DNA from: CAUZFZ01 sp963579025
GTDB lineage: Bacteria > Planctomycetota > Planctomycetia > Planctomycetales > Planctomycetaceae
Assembly: GCA_963579025.1 (NCBI GenBank)
Contig: CAUZFZ010000066.1
Location: 1-48,297 of the forward strand
Length of the DNA: 48,297 bases
Direction: 5' to 3'
Shown: positions 26,766-35,121 of the stretch, in pieces
How positions within the stretch are numbered: the first letter of the stretch is position 1
How the letters are laid out: each line of letters opens with the position of its first letter
Program-made: the position numbers and the translations under genes
The notes under the pieces: model-generated
The model's database searches: none
Told to the model about the DNA's origin: nothing
Seen by the model: only the letters and a program-made list of their open reading frames with translations

Positions 26766-26984
26766 ATGCAAATCACTCTTCCGGATGACCCCGATCTTCA
26801 GACGCAAGCCACCGCAGCCGGGTTTGGATCCGTCGAGGATTACGTTCGCGTCCTGCTGGAACGGGATGCGGAACGCGTCGCCATCCAGCAGGGCATCGAC
26901 GATATGCATGCTGGAAGAGTCCGTCCGCTTGAGGAATTTGATGCGGAGTTTCGACGCAAGCACCAGATTCCGTCACAATCATGA
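26766..26984 (+). CDS. ParD-like antitoxin
   Basis: This 72-residue acidic protein has a short beta-strand-like start (MQITLPDD), a helical middle with GFGSVEDYVRVLLERD (19-34), and a C-terminal tail with RPLEEFDAEFRRKH. That matches small ParD/RHH-type or Phd-like antitoxins found upstream of RelE/ParE toxins. Its stop overlaps the start of the toxin gene (ATGA 26981-26984), the typical arrangement. It would bind and neutralise the toxin and probably represses its own promoter in the 97-base gap upstream. Confidence 0.8.
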   Translation: MQITLPDDPDLQTQATAAGFGSVEDYVRVLLERDAERVAIQQGIDDMHAGRVRPLEEFDAEFRRKHQIPSQS

Positions 26985-27310
26985 GCAGCTATCACGTCGT
27001 CATCGCCGAATCGGCTGAACGTGATATTGACCACACGCACGCCTGGTGGAGTGAAAATCGCTCGAAGGCACAGGCGGACAACTGGTACGTCCAGATTCAC
27101 TCTGCGATCGCGACTCTTTCCCATCGGGCAGACGGATGCCCACTGGCTCCCGAAACGGAGCTGCTTTCGACTGATCTGAGGCAACTGTCATTCGGCATCC
27201 GCGCAAAGCCGACTCATCGGATTGTCTTTACGATCGACGGTACTCGCGTTGTGATTCTGCGTGTGCGACATGTTGCCCAACGAGATTTAACAATCGTCGA
27301 CCTTAACTGA
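26981..27310 (+). CDS. RelE/ParE-superfamily toxin
   Basis: The 109-residue basic protein has the RelE/ParE fold pattern: YHVVIAESAERDIDH at the start, HAWWSENRSKAQADNWY in the helical hairpin, a DLRQLSFG strand near 66-73, then HRIVFTIDGTRVVILRVRHVAQRD. The final R..R..D block is characteristic of ParE/RelE C-termini. Depending on subgroup it would cut ribosome-bound mRNA (RelE) or poison gyrase (ParE); the sequence resembles ParE-like members more. It is translationally coupled to the antitoxin. Confidence 0.85.
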   Translation: MSSYHVVIAESAERDIDHTHAWWSENRSKAQADNWYVQIHSAIATLSHRADGCPLAPETELLSTDLRQLSFGIRAKPTHRIVFTIDGTRVVILRVRHVAQRDLTIVDLN

Positions 27311-27357
27311 CGCTCCCGAGTTCGGACTGCGACAACGATCCCCTTGAGAGGCCTGAA

Positions 27358-29070
27358 ATGACCGACACACGTCCCACGAAGGTTCGGTATCTGATCGTCG
27401 GCGCCGCCACGCTGATGGCGTTTCTGCTTTATCTGGACCGGTTTTGCGTGTCGTTCGCCGTCGATTACATCCGGCAGGATCTGGGCCTCACGCAAAACGA
27501 TATGAGCTGGTTCATCAGCGCATTCTTCTGGTCGTACGCGCTGGCTCAGGTGCCCTCGGGATGGTTGAGTGATCGCTACGGGGCGCGGATCATGCTGGTG
27601 ATCTACATCCTGACCTGGTCACTGTTCACCGGCCTGATCGGTGCAGCGTCCAGCTTTGCCATGCTGATCGGAACACGCCTTGCCTGTGGACTTGGACAGG
27701 CAGGGGCTTACCCGACGGCCGCGTCGGTTGTTGGTCGATGGATGCCCATTACCGCGCGTGGTTCTGCGAGTTCAGTTGTGGCAAACGGCGGACGCATTGG
27801 TGGCGCGATGGCGCCCGTGTTTACCGCCTATCTGATCGTGCTGTTCGTGCCTCCCGGTACTCCGGTGCAGCTGCAGCCCGACGACATTCTGCTTCCAAGT
27901 GAGCTGGCATTGAGACTGACGGACGAAACAGATGCCACTGCGCTGAGCATCGGGCGCAGGCTTGAAACGAGTGGAACGACGGTCTCGACCGATCCGGCCG
28001 ACCTGACGGCGGAACGGATTGTTGAACTGCTCAATCCGCTGCTTGACGAACCAAATCTGTACGACGAAGCGACGATGCAGAAGATCAAGATGCCCAAAGA
28101 GGCCATGGACCAACTGAAGATCGTGCTGACGTCTGACGTCGTCCTGGCAAAGGGCGATCAACAGCGGTTCAACAGGTTCATTCTGGAAGGCGTGTTTGGC
28201 AAAGAGATTCGCAAGTTCTACGGGCAGGGCTGGCGGCCGATCATGTACCTGTATGGCTCTGCCGGAATCTTTGTCGCGGCCTTCTTCTGGTACTTCTTCC
28301 GCAATCGACCAGAAACACATCCGTGGAGCAATAGTGCCGAGCATGCTCTGATCCTGGTCGGTCGCGAGGAAACCGCGAAACTGGCAGAGAAGAAGCTGGA
28401 GCCTGCCCCCCTCAAACAACTCATCCTGAGCGGCAACATGTGGTGCTGCTGCATCATGCAGTGGGGCACGAACATCGGCTGGCTGTTTCTAGTGACATGG
28501 CTGCCGCGGTATCTCATGGATGTCCACAACGTGCCCATCATCGAACGCGGCTACATGACAATGACGCCAGTGCTGGTGGGCATGGTCGGCATGTTTCTGG
28601 GCGGAAAACTGACGGATGTTCTGGCGGCGACTATCGGGGTGAAGTGGGGGCGACGACTGCCCATCGTCTGTTCGCGGGGAACAGCGATCCTCGCCTATCT
28701 GGGTTGCATTGCGATCACGACAGTTCCTGCATTGGAGAGCTTCAATACTCCGTGGATCTTCACGGGCCTGTTTGCTTTCGTCGCGTTTTCGACCGACTTC
28801 GGAACTCCATCGACGTGGGCGTTCAACCAGGACATCGGCGGGCGACAGGTCGGATCAGTACTGGGATGGGGCAACATGTGGGGCAACATCGGCGCCGCCG
28901 TCGCTCCACAAATCTACAACTACTTCCTGGGTGAGAATCCGACGCTGGATAACTGGAACATGATGTTCGGCATCTGCGCCGCGTCCTTCGCACTCTCGGG
29001 AGTCTGTTCCCTCGTCATTGATGCCACGAAACCGATTGCACCTGAAGATGATTCCGCCGACACTGAATAG
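27358..29070 (+). CDS. MFS transporter (anion:cation symporter-like) with extra loop
   Basis: The 570-residue major facilitator is of the ACS/organic-anion type. It has LDRFCVSFA in TM1, the A-motif-like GWLSDRYGARI (68-78), ACGLGQAGAYPTAASVVGRW (109-128), and the second A-like motif GGKLTDVLA. Typical members are about 430-450 residues. The excess is a hydrophilic stretch at about 165-290 between TM5 and TM6, full of charged helices, which should lie outside the cytoplasm if the family topology holds. A good ribosome binding site (GAGAGG) precedes ATG 27358. With the GntP permease it suggests uptake of sugar acids. Confidence 0.88.
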   Translation: MTDTRPTKVRYLIVGAATLMAFLLYLDRFCVSFAVDYIRQDLGLTQNDMSWFISAFFWSYALAQVPSGWLSDRYGARIMLVIYILTWSLFTGLIGAASSFAMLIGTRLACGLGQAGAYPTAASVVGRWMPITARGSASSVVANGGRIGGAMAPVFTAYLIVLFVPPGTPVQLQPDDILLPSELALRLTDETDATALSIGRRLETSGTTVSTDPADLTAERIVELLNPLLDEPNLYDEATMQKIKMPKEAMDQLKIVLTSDVVLAKGDQQRFNRFILEGVFGKEIRKFYGQGWRPIMYLYGSAGIFVAAFFWYFFRNRPETHPWSNSAEHALILVGREETAKLAEKKLEPAPLKQLILSGNMWCCCIMQWGTNIGWLFLVTWLPRYLMDVHNVPIIERGYMTMTPVLVGMVGMFLGGKLTDVLAATIGVKWGRRLPIVCSRGTAILAYLGCIAITTVPALESFNTPWIFTGLFAFVAFSTDFGTPSTWAFNQDIGGRQVGSVLGWGNMWGNIGAAVAPQIYNYFLGENPTLDNWNMMFGICAASFALSGVCSLVIDATKPIAPEDDSADTE

Positions 29071-29110
29071 CCAGTCGACGTCACTAAAAACGAACTAAGA
29101 CCGAAATCAA

Positions 29111-30421
29111 ATGCCAATCGAGACACCGACACGCCGTGATTTTCTGACAACCGCCAGCGGTGCAACTGTCGCCACTCTGACCGGGCGCGCTGCCGTTTCG
29201 TCCGAGGTGAAACAACATCTCAAGGATCTGCCTAAAGGCCAGGTTGAGCACTGCATCATGGTCTGGCTGGGTGGAGGCGCTTGTCATATCGATACGTGGG
29301 ATCCAAAAAAGAAAGGCGATGCCAAAGCGAAGAAAGCTGGTTCCTACTATGACCCGATCTCAACGGCCATCGAAGGAGTGCAGGTGTGCGAGCACCTGCC
29401 GAAGTGCGCGTCGGTCCTCGACCGATTCAACCCCATTCGGTCCGTGCACCACGAAGTCATCAACGAGCACGCGGCGGCCACCAATCGCATGCACACCGGC
29501 CGACCCACAAGCGGCACAATCGTGTATCCATCAGTCGGGTCGATCGTGGCACACGAAAGGGGCCCGGCTGGCGACAACGCTCCGGCCTATGTCCTCATTG
29601 GTTATCCCAACGTCACGCGAGGCCCGGGTTTCTTAGGGGCGACCGCACAGTACGTCTATCTGACGGACACGCGTGAAGGTCCCAGAGGCTTGAGTCGATT
29701 TGCGGGTATCACGGATTCACGACAGGCCCGGCGCGAGCGTTTGCTTGCCAGGCTGCGGAACCGATATCTCGAACAGACGGCCGGCGACCGCAAGATCGCC
29801 GACTACGACGCGACCGTTCAGGAAGCTCTGCGACTGGGTGGTCCGGAGTTCATGTCAGCATTCCAACTCGAACGTGAGCCGGCAGAGCTGCGGAATTCGT
29901 ATGGGGGTGAGTTCGGTCAACGATGTCTGCTGTCGCGGCGTCTGATCGAACGCGGTGTGCGGTTCATCGAGGTCTCGCACAATCTGAACTTCGTCAATGG
30001 CACGGGCTGGGACACGCACAACGAAGGGCAACTCAACCAACACCTGCTGATTAAAGAACTCGACGGCGCTCTTTCGTCGCTGGTCCTGGACCTTGAAGAA
30101 AAGAAACTGCTGGACAAAACGCTGATCGTGGTCTCGTCGGAATTCGGTCGCCCGGCCGGCTTTGACGGCGGCGGCGGACGCGGGCATCACTCGGCCTCGT
30201 TCACAGTGGCGCTGGCTGGAGGCGGATTGCAGACGGGCAAAGCCATCGGCACGACGGACGAGCTGGGCATGAAGATCATCGAACGTCCGGTCTCCGTGCC
30301 GGACCTGCACGCCACAATGCACTGGGCGATGGGCATCGACCCGACGAAGGAACTCTACGACGGCAGCCGACCCGTCCCAATCACCGATGGCGGCGTCCCG
30401 GTGCGTGAACTGTTTGTGTAA
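29111..30421 (+). CDS. DUF1501 protein, exported
   Basis: The 436-residue protein starts with a Tat-like leader (TRRDFLTTASGA, residues 7-18) and then the DUF1501 domain, which is distantly related to the alkaline phosphatase/sulfatase fold. Seen motifs are HCIMVWLGGGACHIDTWDPK near 47-66, SVHHEVINEHAAATNR, GWDTHNEG, and a late VSSEFGRPAGFDGGGGRGHH block near 340. DUF1501 genes are greatly expanded in planctomycetes and often follow a PSD1/cytochrome gene, but no such partner is present here. Function unproven. It lies 40 bases after the MFS gene. Confidence 0.85.
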   Translation: MPIETPTRRDFLTTASGATVATLTGRAAVSSEVKQHLKDLPKGQVEHCIMVWLGGGACHIDTWDPKKKGDAKAKKAGSYYDPISTAIEGVQVCEHLPKCASVLDRFNPIRSVHHEVINEHAAATNRMHTGRPTSGTIVYPSVGSIVAHERGPAGDNAPAYVLIGYPNVTRGPGFLGATAQYVYLTDTREGPRGLSRFAGITDSRQARRERLLARLRNRYLEQTAGDRKIADYDATVQEALRLGGPEFMSAFQLEREPAELRNSYGGEFGQRCLLSRRLIERGVRFIEVSHNLNFVNGTGWDTHNEGQLNQHLLIKELDGALSSLVLDLEEKKLLDKTLIVVSSEFGRPAGFDGGGGRGHHSASFTVALAGGGLQTGKAIGTTDELGMKIIERPVSVPDLHATMHWAMGIDPTKELYDGSRPVPITDGGVPVRELFV

Positions 30422-30701
30422 CAGGTCGCCCGTGTAACCCGCAGACTTTGCCCGTCTTCGGTGAGCTTTACGATCGCTGCGAGCCACTCGACATCGGCGA
30501 ATCTGCATCCAACGGCAACCGGAGGCATTCGCGCAGCCTCGGTCGAGGTTAGCGTAGGCATCGCATTAACGTCCTCGCTGTCTGCCTGCATGATCGCCTT
30601 GTTGCAGATGTTTGACAGTGCTCGTTCTGATGCCGTCGCCCGGTTGGTTCCGGGCAGGCGATGACTTGAACCCGGGCCTTGTCAGACTGAAGGGGTGAAT
30701 C

Positions 30702-31607
30702 ATGTTGCCGCAACGCGTTTCCTTACTTGCCATCGTCGCGACGTTCGCGGCGTTGCCCTGGCTGGCAGCCGGCGCCGGGGAAAATGAAACCGCCGCTGTC
30801 TCGATCGAGGTTCGTCCGCAGGCTGGTCGTCTGCAGGTTGTCACTGGAACACTCAGGGAGGGTGGCGTTCCCGTGGTTCTCGTTCGCTCGGATATGCCTG
30901 GCGAGCCATGGTGGGTTCAGGGGGAACCGCTACAGACGGGCCGCGGTGGATTCTCTGCGAAGGCGGTTTTCGGCAGCGCCCGAACGGTCGCGGGTGCGAA
31001 GTTCCGCGTTGTCACTATTCTGGCCGGTCCAGCGGACGGGCCTTTTCGGACCGGGCAGCAGATCGAAGAGCTGCCCGACCTGCCGGCATCCAATCAACTG
31101 GTCGTCACGCTTACAAAAACTGGAAAACCGATTATTGCTGCCACGCGTGTCGAGGCGCCACGGGTTGGAGACGCGAAAGATGACGACGAAGATAAGGACG
31201 AAGCAGACAAAGACGAGCCGCGTCTGGCCGAGCTGCTGTCCCCGAAGAACAGTGATAACGTCGGACGAGTGACGGTCGTCAAAGGCCGAATCGACAAGGG
31301 CTACATCCCAATCGTTCTCGCACGCCCTCTGGTCAAAGGCAGCGTGTGGTGGGTTCAGAAACTCGTCGAGCCGGATAAGAAGGGCGAGTTTGATCTGAAG
31401 GTCGTGTTCGGAAGCAACAAGACGCCGCAGGGAACACGTTTTCGCCTGGCAGTGCTGGCCGTTGCTACGAAAGAGAAAGCCGCTGAATTCAAGCCGGGCG
31501 TTGCCGTGCGGGAATTGCCGAAGACAGTTCCCGCTTCCCGGGAAGTGGTCGTGACGCTGCGACGACCTGAAAAGCCAGTCCCGACTTCGTCGGACGCTGG
31601 CAAGTGA
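30702..31607 (+). CDS. Secreted protein with two tandem copies of an unknown domain
   Basis: The 301-residue protein has a signal peptide (about 1-25). Two homologous segments of about 100 residues follow, at about 33-130 and 195-292. They are aligned on WWVQ, AVFGS/VVFGS, (A/T)(K/R)FR, and the closing ELP..(P)AS...VVTL. Between them is a highly acidic/basic linker (DDDEDKDEADKDE) at about 160-175. I do not recognise the domain; the alternating hydrophobic pattern suggests a beta-sandwich. Start ATG 30702 is preceded by AAGGGGTG. It is followed by an inverted repeat that may end transcription. Confidence 0.75.
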   Translation: MLPQRVSLLAIVATFAALPWLAAGAGENETAAVSIEVRPQAGRLQVVTGTLREGGVPVVLVRSDMPGEPWWVQGEPLQTGRGGFSAKAVFGSARTVAGAKFRVVTILAGPADGPFRTGQQIEELPDLPASNQLVVTLTKTGKPIIAATRVEAPRVGDAKDDDEDKDEADKDEPRLAELLSPKNSDNVGRVTVVKGRIDKGYIPIVLARPLVKGSVWWVQKLVEPDKKGEFDLKVVFGSNKTPQGTRFRLAVLAVATKEKAAEFKPGVAVRELPKTVPASREVVVTLRRPEKPVPTSSDAGK

Positions 31608-31628
31608 GGTGATGGGCAAGCCCGCGTC

Positions 31629-31693
31629 GGGTCGCGAGCCTCTCCAGCAGCATCTGAGGGGACCGCTGCAATCAGATTGAGCGCTCGCGACCC
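31629..31693. terminator. Inverted repeat GGGTCGCGAGC, possible terminator
   Basis: Arms 31629-31639 and 31683-31693 are perfect 11-bp reverse complements separated by 43 bases. Pairing extends outwards with a three-base bulge (AAGCCCG against CGGGCCT). It begins 21 bases after the stop of the tandem-repeat protein. There is no T-run, so it may be an extragenic palindrome rather than a classical intrinsic terminator. Confidence 0.4.
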
Positions 31694-31735
31694 CGGGCCT
31701 GCACACAAACATAACACTGACTCACTGCACGAATC

Positions 31736-33658
31736 ATGCGCCGTCTCCTGCGACAATTACTGCTGGTTCTAACAACCGCACTGGCCGGCTTCGCCGTCCC
31801 GTCAAGCGCAGAGGTGCGGTGCGCGGACGTCTTGCGGCTGGATGACTTTCAGGAACTGCAAAACTCCCGTGGCGGCTATCGGAATGCGTTCTTTCGCCAG
31901 CCGTCGCATGCGGAAGCACGTCGGTTCAGCACTCAAACCGGCGGCGACCGCAGCCTGAGGATTGAAGTGGAACGCCACGAGGAAGGCTTCTGCGGTGCCT
32001 GGGTGCATTTGTTCGACATGCGGAAACGGCAACCTCGTTCGATCGACGCATCGCCGTGGAAGTGGTTGTCCTTCCGCGTTCGTGGCGAGAAGGGCGGAGA
32101 AGAATTTGACGTCTGCGTTGCGGATGAACGCTGGTCGAACAAGGAAGACGCAGTCACGATCGGTCCGGTCACGGATTGGTTGCCACAGGGGGTCACTCGT
32201 GACTGGCAGACGGTTGTGCTGCCGCTGAGTGCCCTTCGTCGTCTGGATCTCACGAAGCTGGCATCGGTGTCCTTCTCGTTTGTGAAGCCGGGTCGTCACA
32301 CAATTCAGGTGGATGATCTTTGCCTGAAATCGCACGCCGATGCGGACGTGCCTGCCTGGACACCCGAGGTGTCAGTCGCGCCGAGATCAGCGTTACCCCG
32401 AGCCATGTGGGTGTGGTCGACAGCCGATCTGATTGCCAATCCCGCAGAGCGCGATCGCTTATTTACTGCCTGCAAGGAACATGACGCCGAGCTGTTGTGG
32501 ATTCAGCTTCCGTACTCACTCGACTCGGCCGGCGGGATGGTGCGTTGTCGCATCGAACGTCCGGAGTTACTGCGAGGGTTCCTGCGCCAGGCACATGCTG
32601 CCGGGATCGAAGTCCATGCTATGGACGGCTGCCCTGAGTTCTCGGTCAGGCATCGCCATTCGACCCCTCTGGCCGTGATCGACGCTGTTGTCGAGTTTAA
32701 TCAGGTCAGTCGGCCGCAAGAGTGCTTCGACGGAGTCCACTTTGACAACGAGCCGTATCTGCTACTGGGGTGGTCGAACCGTCGCCAGCGTGAGAGCATT
32801 CTGCACGACCTGATAACATTGAACGTCGAATGCCAGCAACGCTGTCGGCAGGCCGGGCTGCAGTTTGGTGTGGACCTGCCCTTCTGGTGGTCATCGCTGG
32901 ACGACGAAACCGGTGAGTCAGTGGGTGTTGTCACCTTCCAGTCCGAACGGAAGTCCGCGGCGTTTCACTGCATCGATCGGCTCGACAACGTAGGCATCAT
33001 GAACTACCGCGACCGAGCGGACGGTGCTGACGGCATGCTGGCGCACGGTCTTCCACTGCTGCGATACGCGGAACGGATCGACAACGCGGCCGTCTTCATG
33101 GGAATCGAGACATTTCGATACGAACCCCAGCCAGTCTGGTTTGTGGTTGGGCTGCCGCATACAGCATTCCGTGCGGCTTTAGATGACCGTGGGCGCGACT
33201 ACTATGACATCAGCCGCGACACCGGCCTGCGGCTGTTTCGGATGCTCGATGGAGACCACGTTCATGTCGGCGTCGAATTCCCGGCCGACCCGACTCGGCA
33301 ACGACTTGCACGGGAAGTCGCTGTCAGGCTGGCTCGACGATTCGGGCACCTGTCGGACGGCGAGCAGGACGCCAAACGTCTGGAGCAGGCAAACGAGAGC
33401 GTCGAGCGGTCTCAGGAATGGGTCGACTTCAGTACAAAGCCGGTCGTGGATCGAGAGCTGGGAGTGACGTTCCCTGGCTTTGTCGCCACACGACTGATGG
33501 CTCCCAAGGTCACTTTTGCCGATAACCCGACGGGGGAGATCGACAAGGAGACCAGCTTCGCCGAAGAGACATTCGGTCGATTCCGCAGTTATCGCGGCTT
33601 CGCGATTCACTCCTGGGAGAGCTTTCGCGGCAAGTTTCAGGAGACGGGTGGTCGATAA
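31736..33658 (+). CDS. Secreted glycosidase-like protein (sugar-binding domain plus TIM barrel)
   Basis: The 640-residue protein has a signal peptide (1-25). An N-terminal beta-sandwich region (about 34-200, ending in HTIQVDDLCL) resembles CBM11/galactose-binding-like domains. A probable (beta/alpha)8 domain begins with ALPRAMWVWSTADL near 218. GVHFDNEPY at 334-341 places N338-E339-P340 in the position of the acid/base of clan GH-A enzymes, at the end of a predicted strand. A second acid in GVDLPFWW near 380 may also matter. No characterised family could be named. Its 3' end overlaps the convergent ABC permease gene by 22 bases. Confidence 0.65.
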   Translation: MRRLLRQLLLVLTTALAGFAVPSSAEVRCADVLRLDDFQELQNSRGGYRNAFFRQPSHAEARRFSTQTGGDRSLRIEVERHEEGFCGAWVHLFDMRKRQPRSIDASPWKWLSFRVRGEKGGEEFDVCVADERWSNKEDAVTIGPVTDWLPQGVTRDWQTVVLPLSALRRLDLTKLASVSFSFVKPGRHTIQVDDLCLKSHADADVPAWTPEVSVAPRSALPRAMWVWSTADLIANPAERDRLFTACKEHDAELLWIQLPYSLDSAGGMVRCRIERPELLRGFLRQAHAAGIEVHAMDGCPEFSVRHRHSTPLAVIDAVVEFNQVSRPQECFDGVHFDNEPYLLLGWSNRRQRESILHDLITLNVECQQRCRQAGLQFGVDLPFWWSSLDDETGESVGVVTFQSERKSAAFHCIDRLDNVGIMNYRDRADGADGMLAHGLPLLRYAERIDNAAVFMGIETFRYEPQPVWFVVGLPHTAFRAALDDRGRDYYDISRDTGLRLFRMLDGDHVHVGVEFPADPTRQRLAREVAVRLARRFGHLSDGEQDAKRLEQANESVERSQEWVDFSTKPVVDRELGVTFPGFVATRLMAPKVTFADNPTGEIDKETSFAEETFGRFRSYRGFAIHSWESFRGKFQETGGR

Positions 33659-35121
33659 GGAGCGACGCCCAGCACTCCAGTGAGCATCGCCCGCAGATTC
33701 ACGATCACTGCCAGTACAGCGACGCTGCCGACCATGAGCAGGATCACATCGGTTAGCCCGGTGCCCCCGAAATCAGTAATCACGGGAAGCGTTGAGAATG
33801 GATTGCTGACGAACATCAGTGAGTAGGTCGTCGTCGGGCGGGTCAGGCCAAGGGCCATCACCAGATACGGCGCCAACATGGCGAAGAGCGCGATTAGAAC
33901 GGTCAGCACGCGCGCGTGAGCGGGACGGAACTCGGGGGTCATCGCATGGGCCATGCGGCCCACAAATCCTCCGAATCCCACAAAACAAACGACATACAAG
34001 GCACCGACATAAATCCAATTCAGCCAGTCCGGCCACGCGCCGACATAGATAATCAGGCACAGCGCGAGCAGATGAGCAAGCAGGAATAAAAAGCCGCGAC
34101 TGCCGCCGGGAAACAAGGGCGCGACAATCCAGCGAAGAAGAGAATTCCCTGGCAGTGTGCGGCGCACACGACGGGACAGAAACTCAGACTCGGTCGCAGC
34201 GAACAGCCCGACGACCAGCCAATGAAACAGAGAAATACCAGCAAGCACTGAGACCATGTGCTCATCAACCGAGCCCGCTCCGTTCCAGAGGTGGTAGACC
34301 AGCAGGAATCCCCACACGCCCCAGAACTGAATCGAGCAGATGATCCGGATGCGAGTGCTCCGGTTGTCCGATTCAAAAGTCAGTCGCGACACCGCGATCT
34401 GCATGCTGAGCACAAAGTAGCTGGCGGCTGCGACAGTAAATGTGGCCACTCCCCACCAGAAGTCCGGATCGTCGAACGGAACCGTTTCGCTCATCCCGAC
34501 GGCGGTCAACGGAAAAATCATCCCGAACTGCCAGAACAACAGGATGACCATCGCAAGCGTATTCATCGCCTGCCATTGTCGTTGATTTGACAATGTGCTG
34601 AGCGTGATCGAGATCATTGACACGCAGATCGCCCATGCCAGAGCACCGACCAGGTACAACGTCACCAGCGCCAGATCGAAGCCCTGCAACAGGGATGTGA
34701 ACGCCATGAACGGCGCGATCGCCGAGTAGTAAATAAATATCTGCACCAGGGCGCTGCACATCTTTCCCGAAACGATTTGTCGCGGTGACAGCGTCGAGAT
34801 GCTGAGCAGCTCGTAGGTATTGTGATCCTTCTCGTTCAGCATGCTGCGAAACGCGCCGAAGGGAACGACGAACAGAATCGCGAAGGCGAGGACGTAGAAG
34901 TAGAAGACGAAGAATGCTCGTCCCGCCGTGCCGTATTCGAGCGCCGGTCCGGCCCACAGCGCGCCGGCTGCGGAAATCAGCCAGGCGACCACCAGCAGCA
35001 GAAAGAAGGTGATGATGAATTGCCGGCTCTTGAAGGCCTGCCGCGTTTCCTTGACGAGGATCGGATTCATCCAGTCCGTGGCACGCTCGGCCTGTGCAAA
35101 GAGCTTCTCACTGGTACTCAC
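33637..35121 (-). CDS. ABC-2 type permease
   Basis: The 494-residue polytopic protein has about twelve membrane segments. It opens with a cytoplasmic block DWMNPILVKETRQAFKSRQF that is typical of ABC-2/ABC transporter permease subunits acting with a separate ATPase. KDHNTYELLSISTLSPRQIVSGK (about 118-140) is the conserved cytoplasmic loop. No ATPase gene is adjacent. It starts at a GTG overlapping the stop of the DUF1501 gene (GTGA on the minus strand, 35118-35121). Confidence 0.78.
   Translation of the reverse strand: MSTSEKLFAQAERATDWMNPILVKETRQAFKSRQFIITFFLLLVVAWLISAAGALWAGPALEYGTAGRAFFVFYFYVLAFAILFVVPFGAFRSMLNEKDHNTYELLSISTLSPRQIVSGKMCSALVQIFIYYSAIAPFMAFTSLLQGFDLALVTLYLVGALAWAICVSMISITLSTLSNQRQWQAMNTLAMVILLFWQFGMIFPLTAVGMSETVPFDDPDFWWGVATFTVAAASYFVLSMQIAVSRLTFESDNRSTRIRIICSIQFWGVWGFLLVYHLWNGAGSVDEHMVSVLAGISLFHWLVVGLFAATESEFLSRRVRRTLPGNSLLRWIVAPLFPGGSRGFLFLLAHLLALCLIIYVGAWPDWLNWIYVGALYVVCFVGFGGFVGRMAHAMTPEFRPAHARVLTVLIALFAMLAPYLVMALGLTRPTTTYSLMFVSNPFSTLPVITDFGGTGLTDVILLMVGSVAVLAVIVNLRAMLTGVLGVAPYRPPVS

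Noticed and set aside
30355..30591. 78-residue minus-strand frame after the DUF1501 gene
   Set aside because: It partly overlaps the DUF1501 coding end and shows no family match; the 280-base gap (30422-30701) otherwise holds only a small hairpin at 30638-30655 (GCCCGG/CCGGGC). It could be a gene relic, but I cannot support it.
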